Made by a program: the position numbers and the translations under genes. The notes under the pieces were generated by a model that searched no databases, was not told the origin of the DNA, and saw nothing but the letters and a program-made list of their open reading frames with translations. A stretch of DNA of 64,000 nucleotides from Bimuria novae-zelandiae CBS 107.79 (taxonomy: Eukaryota > Ascomycota > Dothideomycetes > Pleosporales > Didymosphaeriaceae), in the NCBI GenBank assembly GCA_010015655.1, contig ML976728.1, positions 329,419 through 393,418 on the forward strand, read 5' to 3'. Positions 1-11,385 of the stretch are shown here, one piece after another (within the stretch, counting starts at the first letter, position 1; every line of letters begins with the position of its first letter).

Positions 1-3000
1 GCCCTGTGGAAGAGCGATGTTCGACGAATAACTGCGTACATGACTGCCAAGCGGTGACGGCGAACGCGATACGCGTCGCAGAGCAGTGTTGAGGAGCGGT
101 TGCGTAATTTCGGAGGACACTCGTCTCTTTCTTTGTGCAAGCTCGTTGTACGAAGGGATCTGGGGCACTGCATACTCCTGTAAAGATCGCAGTGTTGCTT
201 GATCGTCGACATAATAGCCAACGTACTCCCTCGGGATACTAGGCTCAGATGGAGGCGCATTCTCAGCGTAGCCGCCAGCAGGACTGTAAGGCGCGTCTGT
301 TATCGCTTGAGAGCCAGGGACATCTGCTGTGGAGCGTGCAATAGGGTAACCCGCCACCAGGGACGGTTCGAAAAACTGCGGCATCGGAGGATAGCCGGCT
401 AGAACGGCTTGAGGTGGCATTCCCCGTGCAGGTTGCGATTGCGAACGCATAGAGCCCGTTTCGCTGGCAGCGGATGTTCTATGAGGTTGTCGTCGCGGAC
501 CAGGCATGCTGTGCGGAAGTGATGGCGACGAGGGATTAGTTCGAGGACCATCAGCATTGGCCGAGCCTTGTGACGGGTCGAAAAATGCAGGATAGTGATA
601 CAGAAAACCCTGGGGCAAATTGGGTGGCATACTAGCCTCTGCTAGACGAGGGCTGGAGCGACCGTTCACATAGGGCGACTTCTGAGGAGACGCGTTCGCA
701 CTGCTGGGCCCGCGGTTATGTTGGGCTTGGGCTTGGGCTTGGGCGACAACCTGTGCATGTATGTGCGCGACCTGCGCTTGCTGCGCCTGTTGGGCACGTT
801 GTTGCGCAACAAGCTGTTGCCGTAGCGTGTTCGACTGAATCTCCAACATCTGATATTGCTGGATCAGTTGATCATGAAGCCTCTCGTTGAGCCCCGACGG
901 AAAGCTGTACTCTTGCTGGCCTGCCATTGCACCAATAGGAGGGCTATGCAAGAATGGGGGACGGTTAAACGAGGCTCCACTAGAGGATCGTCTTCCATAC
1001 CCTCCACCTTTGTTGTTCATGCCTCCACGTCCACCACGATGATTGCCGGAATTGCGGCCGTTTCTATTGTTCGGAACGCTGGGGGCCAATGTGACCTTTG
1101 GAGCTGTGGGTTTGGGAGGTCGCGGCCTTTCTTCTGGAGCCGGTGCAGGGGGAAATTCAAACTGCTCGCATGCCGCTCCCAGCTTTTGTCCATCGGCAAG
1201 GTAATCAAACGCCCGTCGAATCTCCAAGTGTATACCACGCCAGGCGAATTCATCTGCGGAGTTGCCAAGGTTACGGTCGGTGTTGAAAGGCTCTTCGACA
1301 CAAAGGCGGTTCCTAGCCTCCTTCTGCAGCCCAGCCCGGTGCCAGTTCTTCTCTTCGCGAGTGAGCAGGCGCCCCTGTCGAACAGACACCACGTATTTCT
1401 CGTAGTCGACTTCATGCCCATAATGGCGGAAGAAGTGGAAGAGTAGCTGACCCAGCGACTCCGTGTTCTTCTTGCCAAAGCCCTTCAGCGCTTCTAAATC
1501 ATCGGCGAACTCAGATTGTGACCGCTTGCCTGTGGCCTTGTCAATTGCCCGGTGAGCGAGCTTGTGCAGTGTAGGCAGTATCGGCGGATCTCGCGTCTGG
1601 AGGAAGTTTATTATCATGCATATCCAGGTGTAGGAGCTAATGGTGCCTCCGAGTGCTGCAATCCATGTCAGTGATAATCCCAACACGGTACGAATGACTT
1701 ACCCGCGTCGTTCAGTATGCGCTGCTTGGTCCAGTGCTTGATGATCATTGCCAGGGGCCGGACACGCTCATCAATTTGAATGTACGTTTTGATCATGCGG
1801 GTATTTTCCAGCGCCAGCGTGTTGTTCACGTTCATGTCGCATGCGAGTTTGAGCACCGGGTCCCAGACCTTTACAATACGCACCTTGGCCTGCGGTATGC
1901 AAACGACCTTTTCCATGCCATCTATCATTTTGTCAGCTAGATTATTAAAATAGGGTTGCTTGGTCGTACTTTTCGCGAGGGCTTCGGCGAGCGGGTGCAT
2001 CTCCTCCAGACGAGTCATTGGGGTTTGGATGCAAACGTCAACTGTCACAGCTGTCAGCGGCGGAATGTACCATGGTGCTGGTCTGGTGCGTTACCATCGC
2101 TTTCGCTGGTGTACAGCTGGTTGCCGGATGAACCAAAGACGTGCACCTTGAAATCATTGCCCGGAAATTCCGTCTCCAGGATGCTCTGCAGCTTCTTGAC
2201 GAATTGATCTCGCCGCTGCGTGTTCTCCTTGGTAGGCTGTAACCGATCGTACAATTCCCGCATGTCCCCGCTCAACTTGTCATCCTCGTGTGGATCTAGC
2301 GCCTTCTTCTGCTCCTCCTTCGCTTTGTCTAGTATGTCAGAAGAATCGTAGGGCATTCGTCGCCTGCCGAACTGGCTGCTTGTTTCAAATTTGCAGCGGA
2401 CGGTGCGTCCAGGGCGCGTCAGTGAACCAGCGGGGTTGGCCTCGGACGATACTGAGCGCGGCGAGTGGCTGCCGAGACCTCCACTGGGGGACGGCGATCG
2501 GGAGCGCGACTCATACTGGCGTGCATTCTGCAGAGGCGTTGAAGGTACCGAGTTCGAATGTTGCGACACTATCGAAGGTCGCGACGGCCGTGCGAACGGC
2601 ACACCTTCCTCGCGTTTGTTGCCCATGTTGTGTGCACCGTGAGACGTCATCGACAAAGCGCTGCTACGAACGCTTTCAGGCCCGGCTTTCCTCCCATGGG
2701 GGCCCTCGCGCTTGGGTTCCGCGTGTTGTGCACGAGCTGCGTTCCGCTCTTTGGTATGGGCCTGAGCGCCCGTGGAGGGTGGCCCCGACACGGTTACGGT
2801 AGGATAGGGTCTGGATGGGTTTGCCTGCGTATTATTTGGGGGTGGCAGCTGTGGGGACAGCTGTGTGGGCCGAAAATCACGGGGGAGAGCAGTACTGAAG
2901 TGCGCCGTAGGGTACCTATTCTTCAACGCGAATCCCTCGGGACCTTGCGCGGGCGCGGACGCTTTCCCTCCAATCCGAGGGTGTGCCGAATGTATGTTCG

Positions 3001-3058
3001 CGAGATGCGGGTCGTAGAGATACGTGCGCTGAACGTGGGCGTGGCGAGCGTCGTTCAT
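1..3058 (-). CDS. Cid1-like nucleotidyltransferase with PAP-associated domain (3' end missing)
   Basis: This is a non-canonical poly(A)/poly(U) polymerase family gene, expected to add nucleotides to RNA 3' ends. The exons I can support are 3058-2095, 2041-1703 and 1655 to beyond base 1; the introns 2094-2042 (53 bp) and 1702-1656 (47 bp) have GT...AG ends and restore the frame. The ATG at 3058 is the first after an in-frame TGA. The order is a disordered Ser/Pro-rich N-terminus (about 1-240), the nucleotidyltransferase motif FGSSGNQLYTSESDVDVC (about 308-325, with the two catalytic Asp of SDVD split by intron 1), the helical part with IKHWTKQRILNDAALGG, then the PAP-associated signature NTDRNLGNSADEFAWRG. 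An RGG/Gly-Asn-rich stretch and a Gln/Ala-rich tail open to base 1 follow. At least 986 residues are present. The family is known; the exact RNA substrate and the choice between poly(A) and poly(U) activity cannot be told from sequence. Confidence 0.9.
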
Positions 3059-4364
3059 ATACCTTCGAGGTCGTCAAAGAAGTCGCGGCACGAGGGTGCT
3101 CGAAGACGGGCGGCAGAACGGGCGAACCGCGGCAAGAACGGAGGTCTCGGTGAAGGTGAAAGTGAACGTGATAGCGAGGCTCAGCGCGTGCGGGACGAGC
3201 AGAGTGCCGTGTACGCCGTGTGAGCGTCTTCGCGTGGCCCCTGTGGAAGTCGATTCGCTGAACGAGGGGCGACGACGAGCGCTAAAGGAATACAGCCGTG
3301 GGGGGTCGCAATGTCGCAGCACGGTAGACTTTTGGCGGGTACAGCACACAACGGCGAAAGAGGTCACGGCAAAGGAGAGAGAGAGGGTGTGATGCACAGA
3401 GCCGTGGCAGCGCTCGCCGGCACGCAGGTGGGCAACTACGAAATACAGCAGCGGAAGTAGATGGCACGGGCCACCCAATGGCACTCAAGGGTTCGGTTCG
3501 ATACTCGACTCGTAGGGACGCGGACGCTCAATGCACGTTGAAAGATGCAGCCTCGGAGGCGACCCTGTTCTGACTGCTGCTTATAGGGCATGCTGCGGCT
3601 ACATTTGTTGTTGTTTGGCCCCCATCGTGCTTGCTGTGTTCCTCGCGCCTCTATGGCAGGAACGTTCGGAGTCCTGTCTCGCGCCTTCCTAATTGCTGTT
3701 TTGGCAGTCGCAGTCTCGTGCGGCGTCACTCAAAGAAATGCTCCCTAAAGACAACAAACCGCGGGCGCCGCAGTAGCGCCTTGCATGCTCCCGGCCCAGG
3801 CTGGACCCAGTCGAGGTGAATGAGCAGTCTGTCCGCGCCCAGGTCGCACCAGCCCATGCCTCCTCGCTGCGGCAATCCATAGTCATCACCATGGGGTAAT
3901 CTGCTAATCTACGAGAGACTCTTCCGCCAGCCATGCGAGTAACGGCTGCAGCGTGCCGTGCTGGTCGAACACGTGCACATGATATTCTATTTGCCATGGC
4001 TGTCTCTCCGCACTCTACACTTCGATTCGGAAATAGACTGCTGACAGAAGTCCTAGACGACTGAGCTGAGACGAGACTCTTCAACGTCCTCCGCTAGTAC
4101 AGGGCAAGGCCAGCACTGGTGGTGCAGCGGCCACTCGAAGGCTTGTACGTCACAATGTGATGGCGGCGATCAGGGACTGGCTGACCCTGGGCGATGACGG
4201 AGAAATCATCGCATAGGCCCCATAGGGTGGATGTTTCAAGCGAAGAGATGGGTGTAGTTCTTGGAAGAAGTCGAGCACAGGACCTGCGTCGTACCTGCGA
4301 GTGATCCCAGCACACGATTTCCAAATGTGATTTTGTGCTGCCGGGTCTCACGGCCGTACATGTC
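3059..4364. other. Intergenic region upstream of the nucleotidyltransferase gene
   Basis: This is GC-balanced, non-repetitive DNA between the start of the nucleotidyltransferase gene and the first transposon. It should contain that gene's promoter and 5' UTR. The open frames here show no family motif and no convincing splice pattern, so I call no gene. Confidence 0.5.
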
Positions 4365-4366
4365 TA

Positions 4367-6106
4367 CAAAGGGTAATCTCAATAAAGTCGGCCGTCACGT
4401 GCAGCAGGGATTCCTGCAGGGGTAGCAACTTCAAAAGTCGCGCATCTTGATTCCATCTAAAGTATAAGCAAATACACAAATAAGATGTTCTAATTATGCT
4501 GTAAAGTTGTTCTGGCCACCTGCGTCCTCGCAGAGCTCTGCAACGCGCATAAAGTAGGTAGGATGAAGCTTTTCGGCCATATACTGCCTGAGTGTCTCAT
4601 CACCTTGCCAGACCTCCTTTATGTACTGTTCTGCAGCCTTTTTGGCCTCCTTAGAACTTGATAGGCATTCGTAACTTGCCAAAAAACCTTCTAGACGCCC
4701 AAAACAGCGCTCAATTGGGTGTAAGTCGGGTGAATTGGGAGGCTGAGGGCCAAACTTGATTCCTAGAGCTTTAATTTCTGGCTAGCAGTACTAGAGACCT
4801 AGTAAGTATAGGCAAACGTTATTTTAAATTAAATAAATAGCTACGCCTAGGTTATTATCGCGTATAGCGTAGTAATAAAGGAATAGGTATTTCTTAAGTA
4901 TGTTCTCTGCGTACTTAATGCCATTTATGCCCTTCCCTCCGTTGTATACAAACTCCTCTGTTTTAAAGAACTTTTTAATAGTAAGAGGTTTCTTAATACC
5001 TGCGCGGAGAGTTCTACCCTTCTTACTAGTAGCCTTATTAGTAGCTTAGCGTTAACTATTATTATAGGTAATATTGTAGTTAATTTCCTATAGTTACTAC
5101 TTTTTATTAGTGCTAGTAATAGTCGCGCAAGAGCGTTTAACCTTAAAAGCCTCCTTTACTATATTATTTATGTAGGAGACGCGTTATATAAGGTCCTTAT
5201 AGCTCTTATTATTATTCTAAGCCTAAACAACGTAAGGGTATTAATAAGAGTAAGTAGTATTAGTTAAAGTAGTAGCGTAGATTATAAAACTAAATTTAGG
5301 TAGCGTTATAGGTAGTGCGTAGACGTTACTATCTTATCTAACTAGTCTTAAAATCCTTTGCTTTCCGCCACGTATATTACTCTCGCTAATAGACTTAAAG
5401 ATCTTATTATAGCAGACGAATATAATGCGTGGAAAGTGTAGGTTATATTTAGCCTTAAGCTAGGTATAGTACTATAGTCGCTAGTCCTCGTTGTTGCTAC
5501 TAAGCGCTAGTTTTTTAGGTCGTACTTTATAAGTTATTACGTATAGGTGCTGCTCGTCGCGGTGCTCCCTAGCAATATTATAGACTATATTCTTACTAAG
5601 TGTAATGCTAGCTTCTGCGCAGAGGTCTCTGACAGCGTCATGCACCCGGTAGGTGCCATATACGATAATGTCATGCCGTAGTCTTGCGCTCAGCGTAGAG
5701 CCATCGCGTACCTTTACAGGTCTGCCAGGAGGAGACTGCTTGACTGTAGGTGTTGCAGCTAGCAATTCCTGCAGTAAGTCGCCCTTTGCGGCGCCTTTGA
5801 CGCGTCGAAATGCCTTACCACAGGCGTGGTCAGTTATACCCAAATCAGTGGCGATTTCTGGGAAAGTGAGGTTGTATTTTGTCCTGAGAACGACAATAGC
5901 AGCTAGCTGGGCTTCTGAAAGCAATCGAGAGCTTTTTTTGGCAGGATTTGAAGCCATATTGAGTGAGAAACGTGAGGTTGAAGTGTAGGTGTTGACGCTC
6001 TACAGAGCTCTTAGAGGCTCGGAGGCTCGGAGACTCTGTTCCGCTAGTGACGCGCTAGCTTCTTGGCAAGTCACATGACGGCCGACTTTATTGAGATTAC
6101 CCTTTG
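4367..6106 (-). mobile_element. Tc1/mariner-like DNA transposon, copy A (1740 bp)
   Basis: The ends are inverted repeats: CAAAGGGTAATCTCAATAAA at the left and its reverse complement at the right, continuing through GTCGGCCGTCA. Both ends sit next to a TA dinucleotide (4365-4366 and 6107-6108), the standard Tc1/mariner target-site duplication. The transposase lies on the minus strand. The outer parts (about 5545-6106 and 4367-4760) have normal base composition while the middle is strongly AT-rich and full of stops. A second copy in opposite orientation is at 32844-34568. Confidence 0.92.
4494..5957 (-). pseudogene. Tc1/mariner-like DDE transposase, copy A, RIP-inactivated
   Basis: The N-terminus (5957-5481) is open for 158 codons and carries a helix-turn-helix region (FPEIATDLGITDHACGKAF) for end binding, followed by a second basic domain. 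The C-terminal part is open from about 4770 to 4494 and includes the SPDLHPIERCFGRLEG block, which matches the last catalytic region (DxxPIE) of Tc1-like enzymes. A remnant RDNN block before it fits the second catalytic Asp. The middle, about 5480-4770, keeps the frame but has many TAA/TAG stops. The protein cannot be made as it stands. Confidence 0.88.
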
Positions 6107-6108
6107 TA

Positions 6109-6440
6109 GCGTCCGCTTGCTGTCGACATGTATCGTCTGTCAAACCGTAAGACGCTGATGCTGCGTCTCAAGGTTCATGAGAACCGCCGGCGCGACGGCT
6201 TCCGGCAGAGAGCCTCGTCTTCCGCTTGCGCATCCAAGGCACCGCGGACAGCATCTCTCCACACCGCCAATCGAGGATAGCGAAGCCACAACGGGTGCAA
6301 TTAGCGCAGTGGCGCCGTTCCAAACGGCCGAGGGCTGGGCTCGTCAAGGTGGGGCAATCGTCCAGACACCCAACCACCCCGCGTATGCAATTGCGCACAT
6401 GCCGAGCCGAGCCAGCGATGAATAGCCTCACTGCCTCAGC
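6109..6440. other. Intergenic region before the isochorismatase-family gene
   Basis: GC-rich single-copy DNA between the Tc1-like element and the next gene. It probably holds that gene's promoter. I see no coding motif or repeat in it. Confidence 0.4.
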
Positions 6441-7509
6441 ATGCTGCGATTGCTCCTGCGTGTCACCCCAGTCAGCACTTCTTCAAGCCACATCGGGGCC
6501 CTCAGATACAGCACAATGGCTCAGCGCAGGATCCGTAAGACGCCCATGGCTAGTGCCATCCTCATGCGCTCACCGACGGGTAGACAACGCCGCTCTCTTG
6601 TATGTCCACCTCGACAAGCTTCGTGAGTAACCCTGAACTTCATGCAGAACATTTGCTGATAGTGCACTTGCGCGAAGGTTTCGATTGCTGAGGTGCTGCC
6701 AGCATCTGCGACATGCAGGAAAAGTTCCGGCCCGCCATCCACGAATTTCCAAAAGTGGTCGCGACGACGCAAAAGCTGCTGAAAGCGAGTATGCCGACCC
6801 CCTTTTCACCATATCATTTCAGCCATCACGACAGTCTGGGGTGGACTCGCTTATACAGATGCCACCCGCCTCCATGAAAAGGTGGCATATCAAGGGGCCA
6901 AAATTCCTCGAGCCTTGGTTGGCCTGGCTAATCAGGCACTCCAGGTCAGATCCTCCACATCCCCGTTTTCGCGACCACGCAAAATAAGGCTAGATTGGGT
7001 GAGACGGTGCCTGAGTTGATGCTTGACTCACCAGGAGGCATCAAGACGGTCTTTCACGGTGACAAGACGCTCTTTTCCATGCTGTACGCCACATGTGTCT
7101 TCCGCTCCGCGCCCCTAGAATAGTAACGCTGACTGCGTTCGTACACAGCACGCCCGAGACCCGCGCTGCCCTCTCCTCGCTTAACCCTCGCCTGAGGTCC
7201 TGCGTCATCGTCGGCATCGAATCCCACATCTGCGTCGCTCAGACTGCGCTCGACCTCCTCAAGCAGGGCCACGACGTGTACGTTATTGCGGATGGCGTGA
7301 GCAGCGTGAACAAGGAGGAGGTACCGCTGGCGCTGGCGAGGCTGAGGCACGCAGGTGCTCAGGTCGTGACGTCTGAGAGCTGGATGTATGAGGCAATGGG
7401 TGACGCCAAGATCCCCGAGTTCAAGGAGATGAGCAAGGTCGTCAAGGAATATTCCGAGAGCACGAAGGAAGTGCTACAGACCCTCTGTAAGACGGAAAAT
7501 AAGCTGTAG
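6441..7509 (+). CDS. Isochorismatase-family cysteine hydrolase, probably mitochondrial
   Basis: This is a small hydrolase of the isochorismatase/ISOC1-like superfamily. The exons are 6441-6622 (tentative), 6703-6788, 6945-7083 and 7149-7509; the phases add up to 255 codons plus stop. Joined motifs give the catalytic triad: Asp in ICDMQEKFRPAIHEFPKV, Lys in GDKTLFSM and the nucleophilic Cys in VGIESHICVAQT. Introns 2 (156 bp, GTATGC) and 3 (65 bp, GTACGC) are well supported because they restore KLLKASQILHIPV and FSMLTPETRAAL. Starting at 6441 gives a basic, Ser-rich, acid-free leader (MLRLLLRVTPVSTSSS...RYS) typical of a mitochondrial presequence; an internal ATG at 6516 (MAQRRIR) could give a cytosolic form. 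Intron 1 uses GTGAGT at 6623 because it is the only GT donor I found giving the right phase, but it leaves about 30 atypical residues after RRIR, so exon 1 is uncertain. The substrate is unknown. Confidence 0.8.
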
Positions 7510-8339
7510 AGCGCGGTGGGCTAGTGTTGGTTGGAGCACAGACATCTCGGCCTTTGACTACATGGGTGTGTTCACATGCGAGTTGACGACACTGCGTCCT
7601 GACTGATAGAGTTCATCCAGGTGACTTCTTAGGCTCTTTTTTCTTACGGGTTCCAATGGTGAACTTGTCTATAAACTCGTCTAGGCGACTTGTGTTCCTG
7701 CTGGAATTCTTGATCGTACATGCCAGCGCTAGATTCGGCTTGTTCCCCTAAAGAGCAGGAATTCATCTGAGCTGGCGTGAGAAAACCCGCCGAAACATCG
7801 ATTAAGACAATCAAAAGACGCCAATGCATATCCACGTCTGTTCGCGCTTAGGCAGTAGATTTGCATGCAAACAAATGTATTTTGAATGCGCGACAATCGA
7901 GGCACCTGGCATGAGTCTACTTGTATCACGCGATGACGTCATCGTCTCAAGGCTACGTCTTCCATGAAATCCCAAGCATCAACACAGCCAGACGTTTTTA
8001 AGCCGTAATAACATTGTTACAGGCGACATGCAAACAGATCCGATCGGACTGGCGTTGCCTATCTCCCGCGTGGGTCTGCAGGGCGGCAGCTTCAGCGGGA
8101 TGACGAAATGCAGCGTAGGTGAGGCTCCGCGACTTCCGATCATTCCACTTCGCGTGAGACAATTCAATCCATTTTTTTTTACTAGAGTTCTCACTCTTCT
8201 TCGTCAATTTATTAGCACCACTGCTTTGCGTGATCACTCTCGGGACGTAGTGATTGTTAACGAATTATCCTGGCGCCAGTCCTGGAGACATATTACGACA
8301 GGTCACACTAAGCCGTGAACGAGTCAGGTATCCGGAAAC
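7510..8339. other. Intergenic region upstream of acetate kinase
   Basis: This stretch joins the 3' flank of the isochorismatase-family gene to the promoter of the acetate kinase gene. No coding motif is visible. It contains a perfect 14-bp palindrome centred on TGACGTCA, listed separately, and a short T-run at about 8172-8180. Confidence 0.5.
7931..7944. promoter_or_regulatory. CRE/ATF-type palindrome CGATGACGTCATCG
   Basis: A perfect palindrome contains TGACGTCA, the consensus for CREB/ATF-type bZIP factors. It lies about 400 bp upstream of the acetate kinase start, a plausible promoter distance. Function is inferred from the motif alone. Confidence 0.4.
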
Positions 8340-9707
8340 ATGGATATGATTCTCTCTATCAACGCAGGCTCCTCCAGCGTGAAGATATCTGTCTACAAAA
8401 CCGACCAGTCAACTTCAACGCCGACGCAACTTGCCGAAGCCACTGTCGAAGGCCTCACTGCTCCGCCCGCAAAACTAAAGTACTCCCGCGGCGACCAGAA
8501 GATCAAAGGGCAAGAGCTATCCGACATCTCCTCCCAAGAAGATGCGTTCAAATACATCCTCTCCCATCTCCAGTCTGACTCTGGCCTCCCAGAGCTTTCC
8601 AAGACTGAGGACATCCATTTCACCTGCCACCGCGTCGTTCACGGCGGGGACTACCCTAGGTCCCAGATCATTGATAAAGAGACGTACCACCATATTGAAG
8701 AGCTGAGTGATTTGGCACCGCTGCATAATGGGCCGGCGCTGAGCATTGTGAGGGCCGTGAGCGAGATCCTGCCGCACGCGAAGAACATCGCCTACTTCGA
8801 TAGTAGTTTCCATGCTACCCTTCCAAAGCATATCTGCACGTATCCGATTGATCAGAGTGTGGCTGTGAGAGCCAAGTTGAGAAAGTACGGTTTCCACGGG
8901 ATCAGTTATCAGTTCATCACGGATGCTGTAAGTCCTCTGCACGATACAATCCCAACCCAATCCCGCTCGCTCCAATCAACGACTCCCTCTTTTCAAGGAA
9001 AGCGAAAAATATGAAGGGGATACTGACACGCTGTACAGGTAGCTAGCTACTTGAACAAACCCAAAGACTCCCTTAATATAATCGCCCTACACCTCGGCTC
9101 CGGTGCCTCGGCTTGCTGCATTAAAGGAGGACGCTCGCACGATACCACGATGGGTCTTACGCCCCTCGCTGGACTTCCTGGCGCCACTCGCTCCGGATCC
9201 ATCGACCCCTCGCTCATGTTTCACTTTACACACAACGCATCCAGTCCCTCTCACTCTGCCTCGGGGCACCTGCACATCACGCAAGCCGAGGAGATCCTCA
9301 ACAAGAATTCCGGCTGGAAGAGTCTCACCGGCACCACCGACTTTGGTGCCATCAGCTCGAGTGATAAAGAGGAGTGTAAGTTGGCGTTCGACATCTTTGT
9401 CGATCGTATCCTGAACTACTTGGGGCCGTATTTTACAAAGCTAGGCGGTGAGGTGGATGCTTTGGTCTTTGCGGGCGGTATTGGCGAGAAAGGGGCGAGG
9501 CTAAGACAAGAGGTCGTTAAGGGAGTGGAGTGTTTGGGGTTCAAGTTGGACATGGGAAAGAATGAGAGTCCGGCGGATGAAGTGGTTACGGATATTAGCG
9601 CGGGGGATGCAAAGCTCAAGACGTTGATTTGTCAGACGGATGAACAGCTGCAGATGGCGAAGGGTGTGCTGGACGATAGGGGCCGGTTTGTCGGCAAGAA
9701 GGGCTGA
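8340..9707 (+). CDS. ackA: Acetate kinase
   Basis: The enzyme interconverts acetate plus ATP and acetyl phosphate plus ADP; in fungi it is usually paired with a phosphoketolase. There are two exons, 8340-8927 and 9039-9707, separated by a 111-bp intron (GTAAGT...ACAG) in phase 0, giving 418 residues, a usual length for the family. Signatures in order are ILSINAGSSSVKISVY at the N-terminus (phosphate-binding), FTCHRVVHGGDYPRSQ, FDSSFHATLPKH with the conserved catalytic Asp, YGFHGISYQ, then after the intron HLGSGASACCIKGGRS, MGLTPLAGLPGATRSGSIDP and LVFAGGIGEKGARLRQEV. The ATG at 8340 is three codons from a second ATG; either leaves the first motif intact. No phosphoketolase is visible in the window. 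Confidence 0.96.
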
Positions 9708-10256
9708 GCTGATCTGATTGGACAGGTCCGACCTTCGAAAGCCTGTACATCCTTCAGCCATAGAAATCCAAAATGATCTTTGGCGATGCAAGTGATGTAT
9801 ATATGCTGAACATGGTCTGCCGAGTCCAGGTGAGACGTTAGTGACTTTGCACAGAAGATATTTACATGTCTTGAATGATCCACCACGCTTTCTTACGTTT
9901 ATTGGTGTCTCTCTAGACGCGTATCTAGACGCGTATCTCCATAAGTATCTAGACGAGTATGTAGTACCATGTCTAGACGCGTACATACATTAGCGCATCG
10001 TAATGGGGACTGTTTTGTACAACGAAACAATTGAGTGGACCGCCTTCTCGAAAATGGAACGGAGCCAGACACGAACGTTCTTTCCCCGCGAGTGACTTCA
10101 ACGCCGCGACGCTACCCCGCCTAGTACACGTACAACACCTCAATGCGGGGAAACGCATGCTCAATTACATATCCGTAATAATCCCATTTCCCACCTCCTT
10201 TCTTCAGTTTCTTATTTCTTCAGCAGGAAATCCCCCAAGTCTAATTCCTCACTAAG
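9708..10256. other. Intergenic region between acetate kinase and dehydrogenase
   Basis: Single-copy DNA with a small tandem repeat around 9911-9986 (listed separately) and the promoter side of the dehydrogenase gene. I see no gene in it. Confidence 0.5.
9911..9986. repeat. Short degenerate tandem repeat based on TCTAGACGCGTA
   Basis: The unit TCTAGACGCGTA occurs twice back to back, then as variants TCTAGACGAGTA and again TCTAGACGCGTA after short spacers. It is about 75 bp of 12-bp units in intergenic DNA. Confidence 0.75.
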
Positions 10257-11187
10257 ATGACCGCAAACTCCCGCCCTCGCACCGCGTTCATCACAGGTAC
10301 TCATTCAGCTTACTACCACACAGCCTGATCACTGCATAGATACTCACGTAGAAAAAGGTGGATCCAGCGGCATCGGCCACGCCCTCGCAACCCGCCTCCT
10401 CAAGCTCAACTACTCCATCTTCATCGCCGACCTCTCCCTCACCGGCGCAAAGGCCCTCGCCTCTACCTACAACACGCCCTCATCGCTCCGCGTGCACTAC
10501 GCCGGCACAGACGTCACCTCGTGGTCCTCGCAACTCGCCTCTTTCAAGCAAGCCCTGCAGGTCCTGGGCGGCCGCATCGACGCCGTGTTCCCCGTCGCCG
10601 GCATTGGCGAGCGGAAATGGCTGCCCTTCCCTGACGAAACACCACCAGAAGGTGGATTCGCAGAGCCAAATCTGCAGACGCTAGATGTCGATCTGACGGG
10701 CCTGTTGTACACTGTATCCCTAGCGGTACAGCAGTTCCGCCGACAGGAAAAGGACGATGGCTGGAGGGGAAAACTAGTGCTCACGGCGAGTATTTGTGGT
10801 ATTGTCCCCGTTCCCGCTCTGCCTATTTACTCGGCCGCGAAGTACGGCGTTGTCGGCTTGACGCGTACGTATGGGAACCTTTTGGTGCAAGAGGGCATTA
10901 CGGTGAATGCGGTGTGTCCGGGTATCGCGCGGACCGCGATTAATAGCGAGGCATTCTATAAGAGTATTGAGAGCGAGGGGATTCTAGTGAGCGTGGAGAG
11001 TGTCGTGGACGCGTTTGTGGCGGTGCTTGAGGGAAACGGAAGTGCGGAGTTGTTTGTCTGTCGGCCGGAGGGGTGGGTGAAGTGGGAGGATAAGGAGGGG
11101 GATGCATGGTTGGAGAAGAGCATTGAGGTGCTTGATGAGGGCCATCGGTGGATTCATTGTTCTGATGGGGCGAATAAGTACTACTGA
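10257..11187 (+). CDS. Classical short-chain dehydrogenase/reductase (SDR)
   Basis: An NAD(P)-dependent oxidoreductase of 289 residues, resembling fungal proteins annotated as 15-hydroxyprostaglandin-dehydrogenase-like. The exons are 10257-10296 and 10358-11187. The 61-bp intron (GTACTC...AAAAAG) was placed so that the dinucleotide-binding motif TGGSSGIG (residues 13-20) is restored exactly; an earlier AG would insert extra residues there. The catalytic Ser is in LTASICGIV (about S158) and Tyr/Lys are in PIYSAAKYG (Y171, K175). The usual NNAG is replaced by PVAGIG. The tail carries VNAVCPGIARTAI, where the cofactor-binding PG motif sits. No membrane or signal segment is visible, so it is probably cytosolic. 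The substrate cannot be predicted. Confidence 0.93.
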
Positions 11188-11385
11188 ACGAGCTGTGTGG
11201 AACATTAAACCACAATCCCAAGCATCAAACATAGCTGCGGGGTGGAGTACGAGCCGAGACCTAGCGGAGATATTCGCGTACACCATCTACGCCAGTTATC
11301 TTAGCCCCTCCTTCCTATTCGCGACTAGTTATTCTTACATCGCTTCCTTACAAATGTAATTAGTAAACCACGACTACTTAACTTA
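11188..11385. other. 3' flank of the SDR gene, transition to AT-rich DNA
   Basis: Normal-composition DNA that becomes AT-rich from about 11340. No gene is visible. Confidence 0.4.

Noticed and set aside
856..1446. 196-codon plus-strand open frame
   Set aside because: It lies antisense to the third exon of the nucleotidyltransferase gene, whose minus frame carries conserved motifs. Shadow frame.
2290..3223. Plus-strand frames of 170 and 221 codons
   Set aside because: They overlap the well-supported first exon on the other strand and have no motif.
3689..4084. 131-codon minus frame upstream of the first gene
   Set aside because: Low-quality composition, no family resemblance, no splice partners; probably chance in GC-rich DNA.
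7093..7509. Isochorismatase gene starting at ATG 7093
   Set aside because: That ATG falls inside an intron; the catalytic Asp and Lys are encoded upstream in other exons.
8340..9707. Acetate kinase as a recent bacterial transfer
   Set aside because: It has a typical fungal intron and local base composition, and acetate kinases are known in fungi.
9911..9986. CRISPR-like array
   Set aside because: Units are only 12 bp with irregular, non-unique spacers, and the DNA is fungal.
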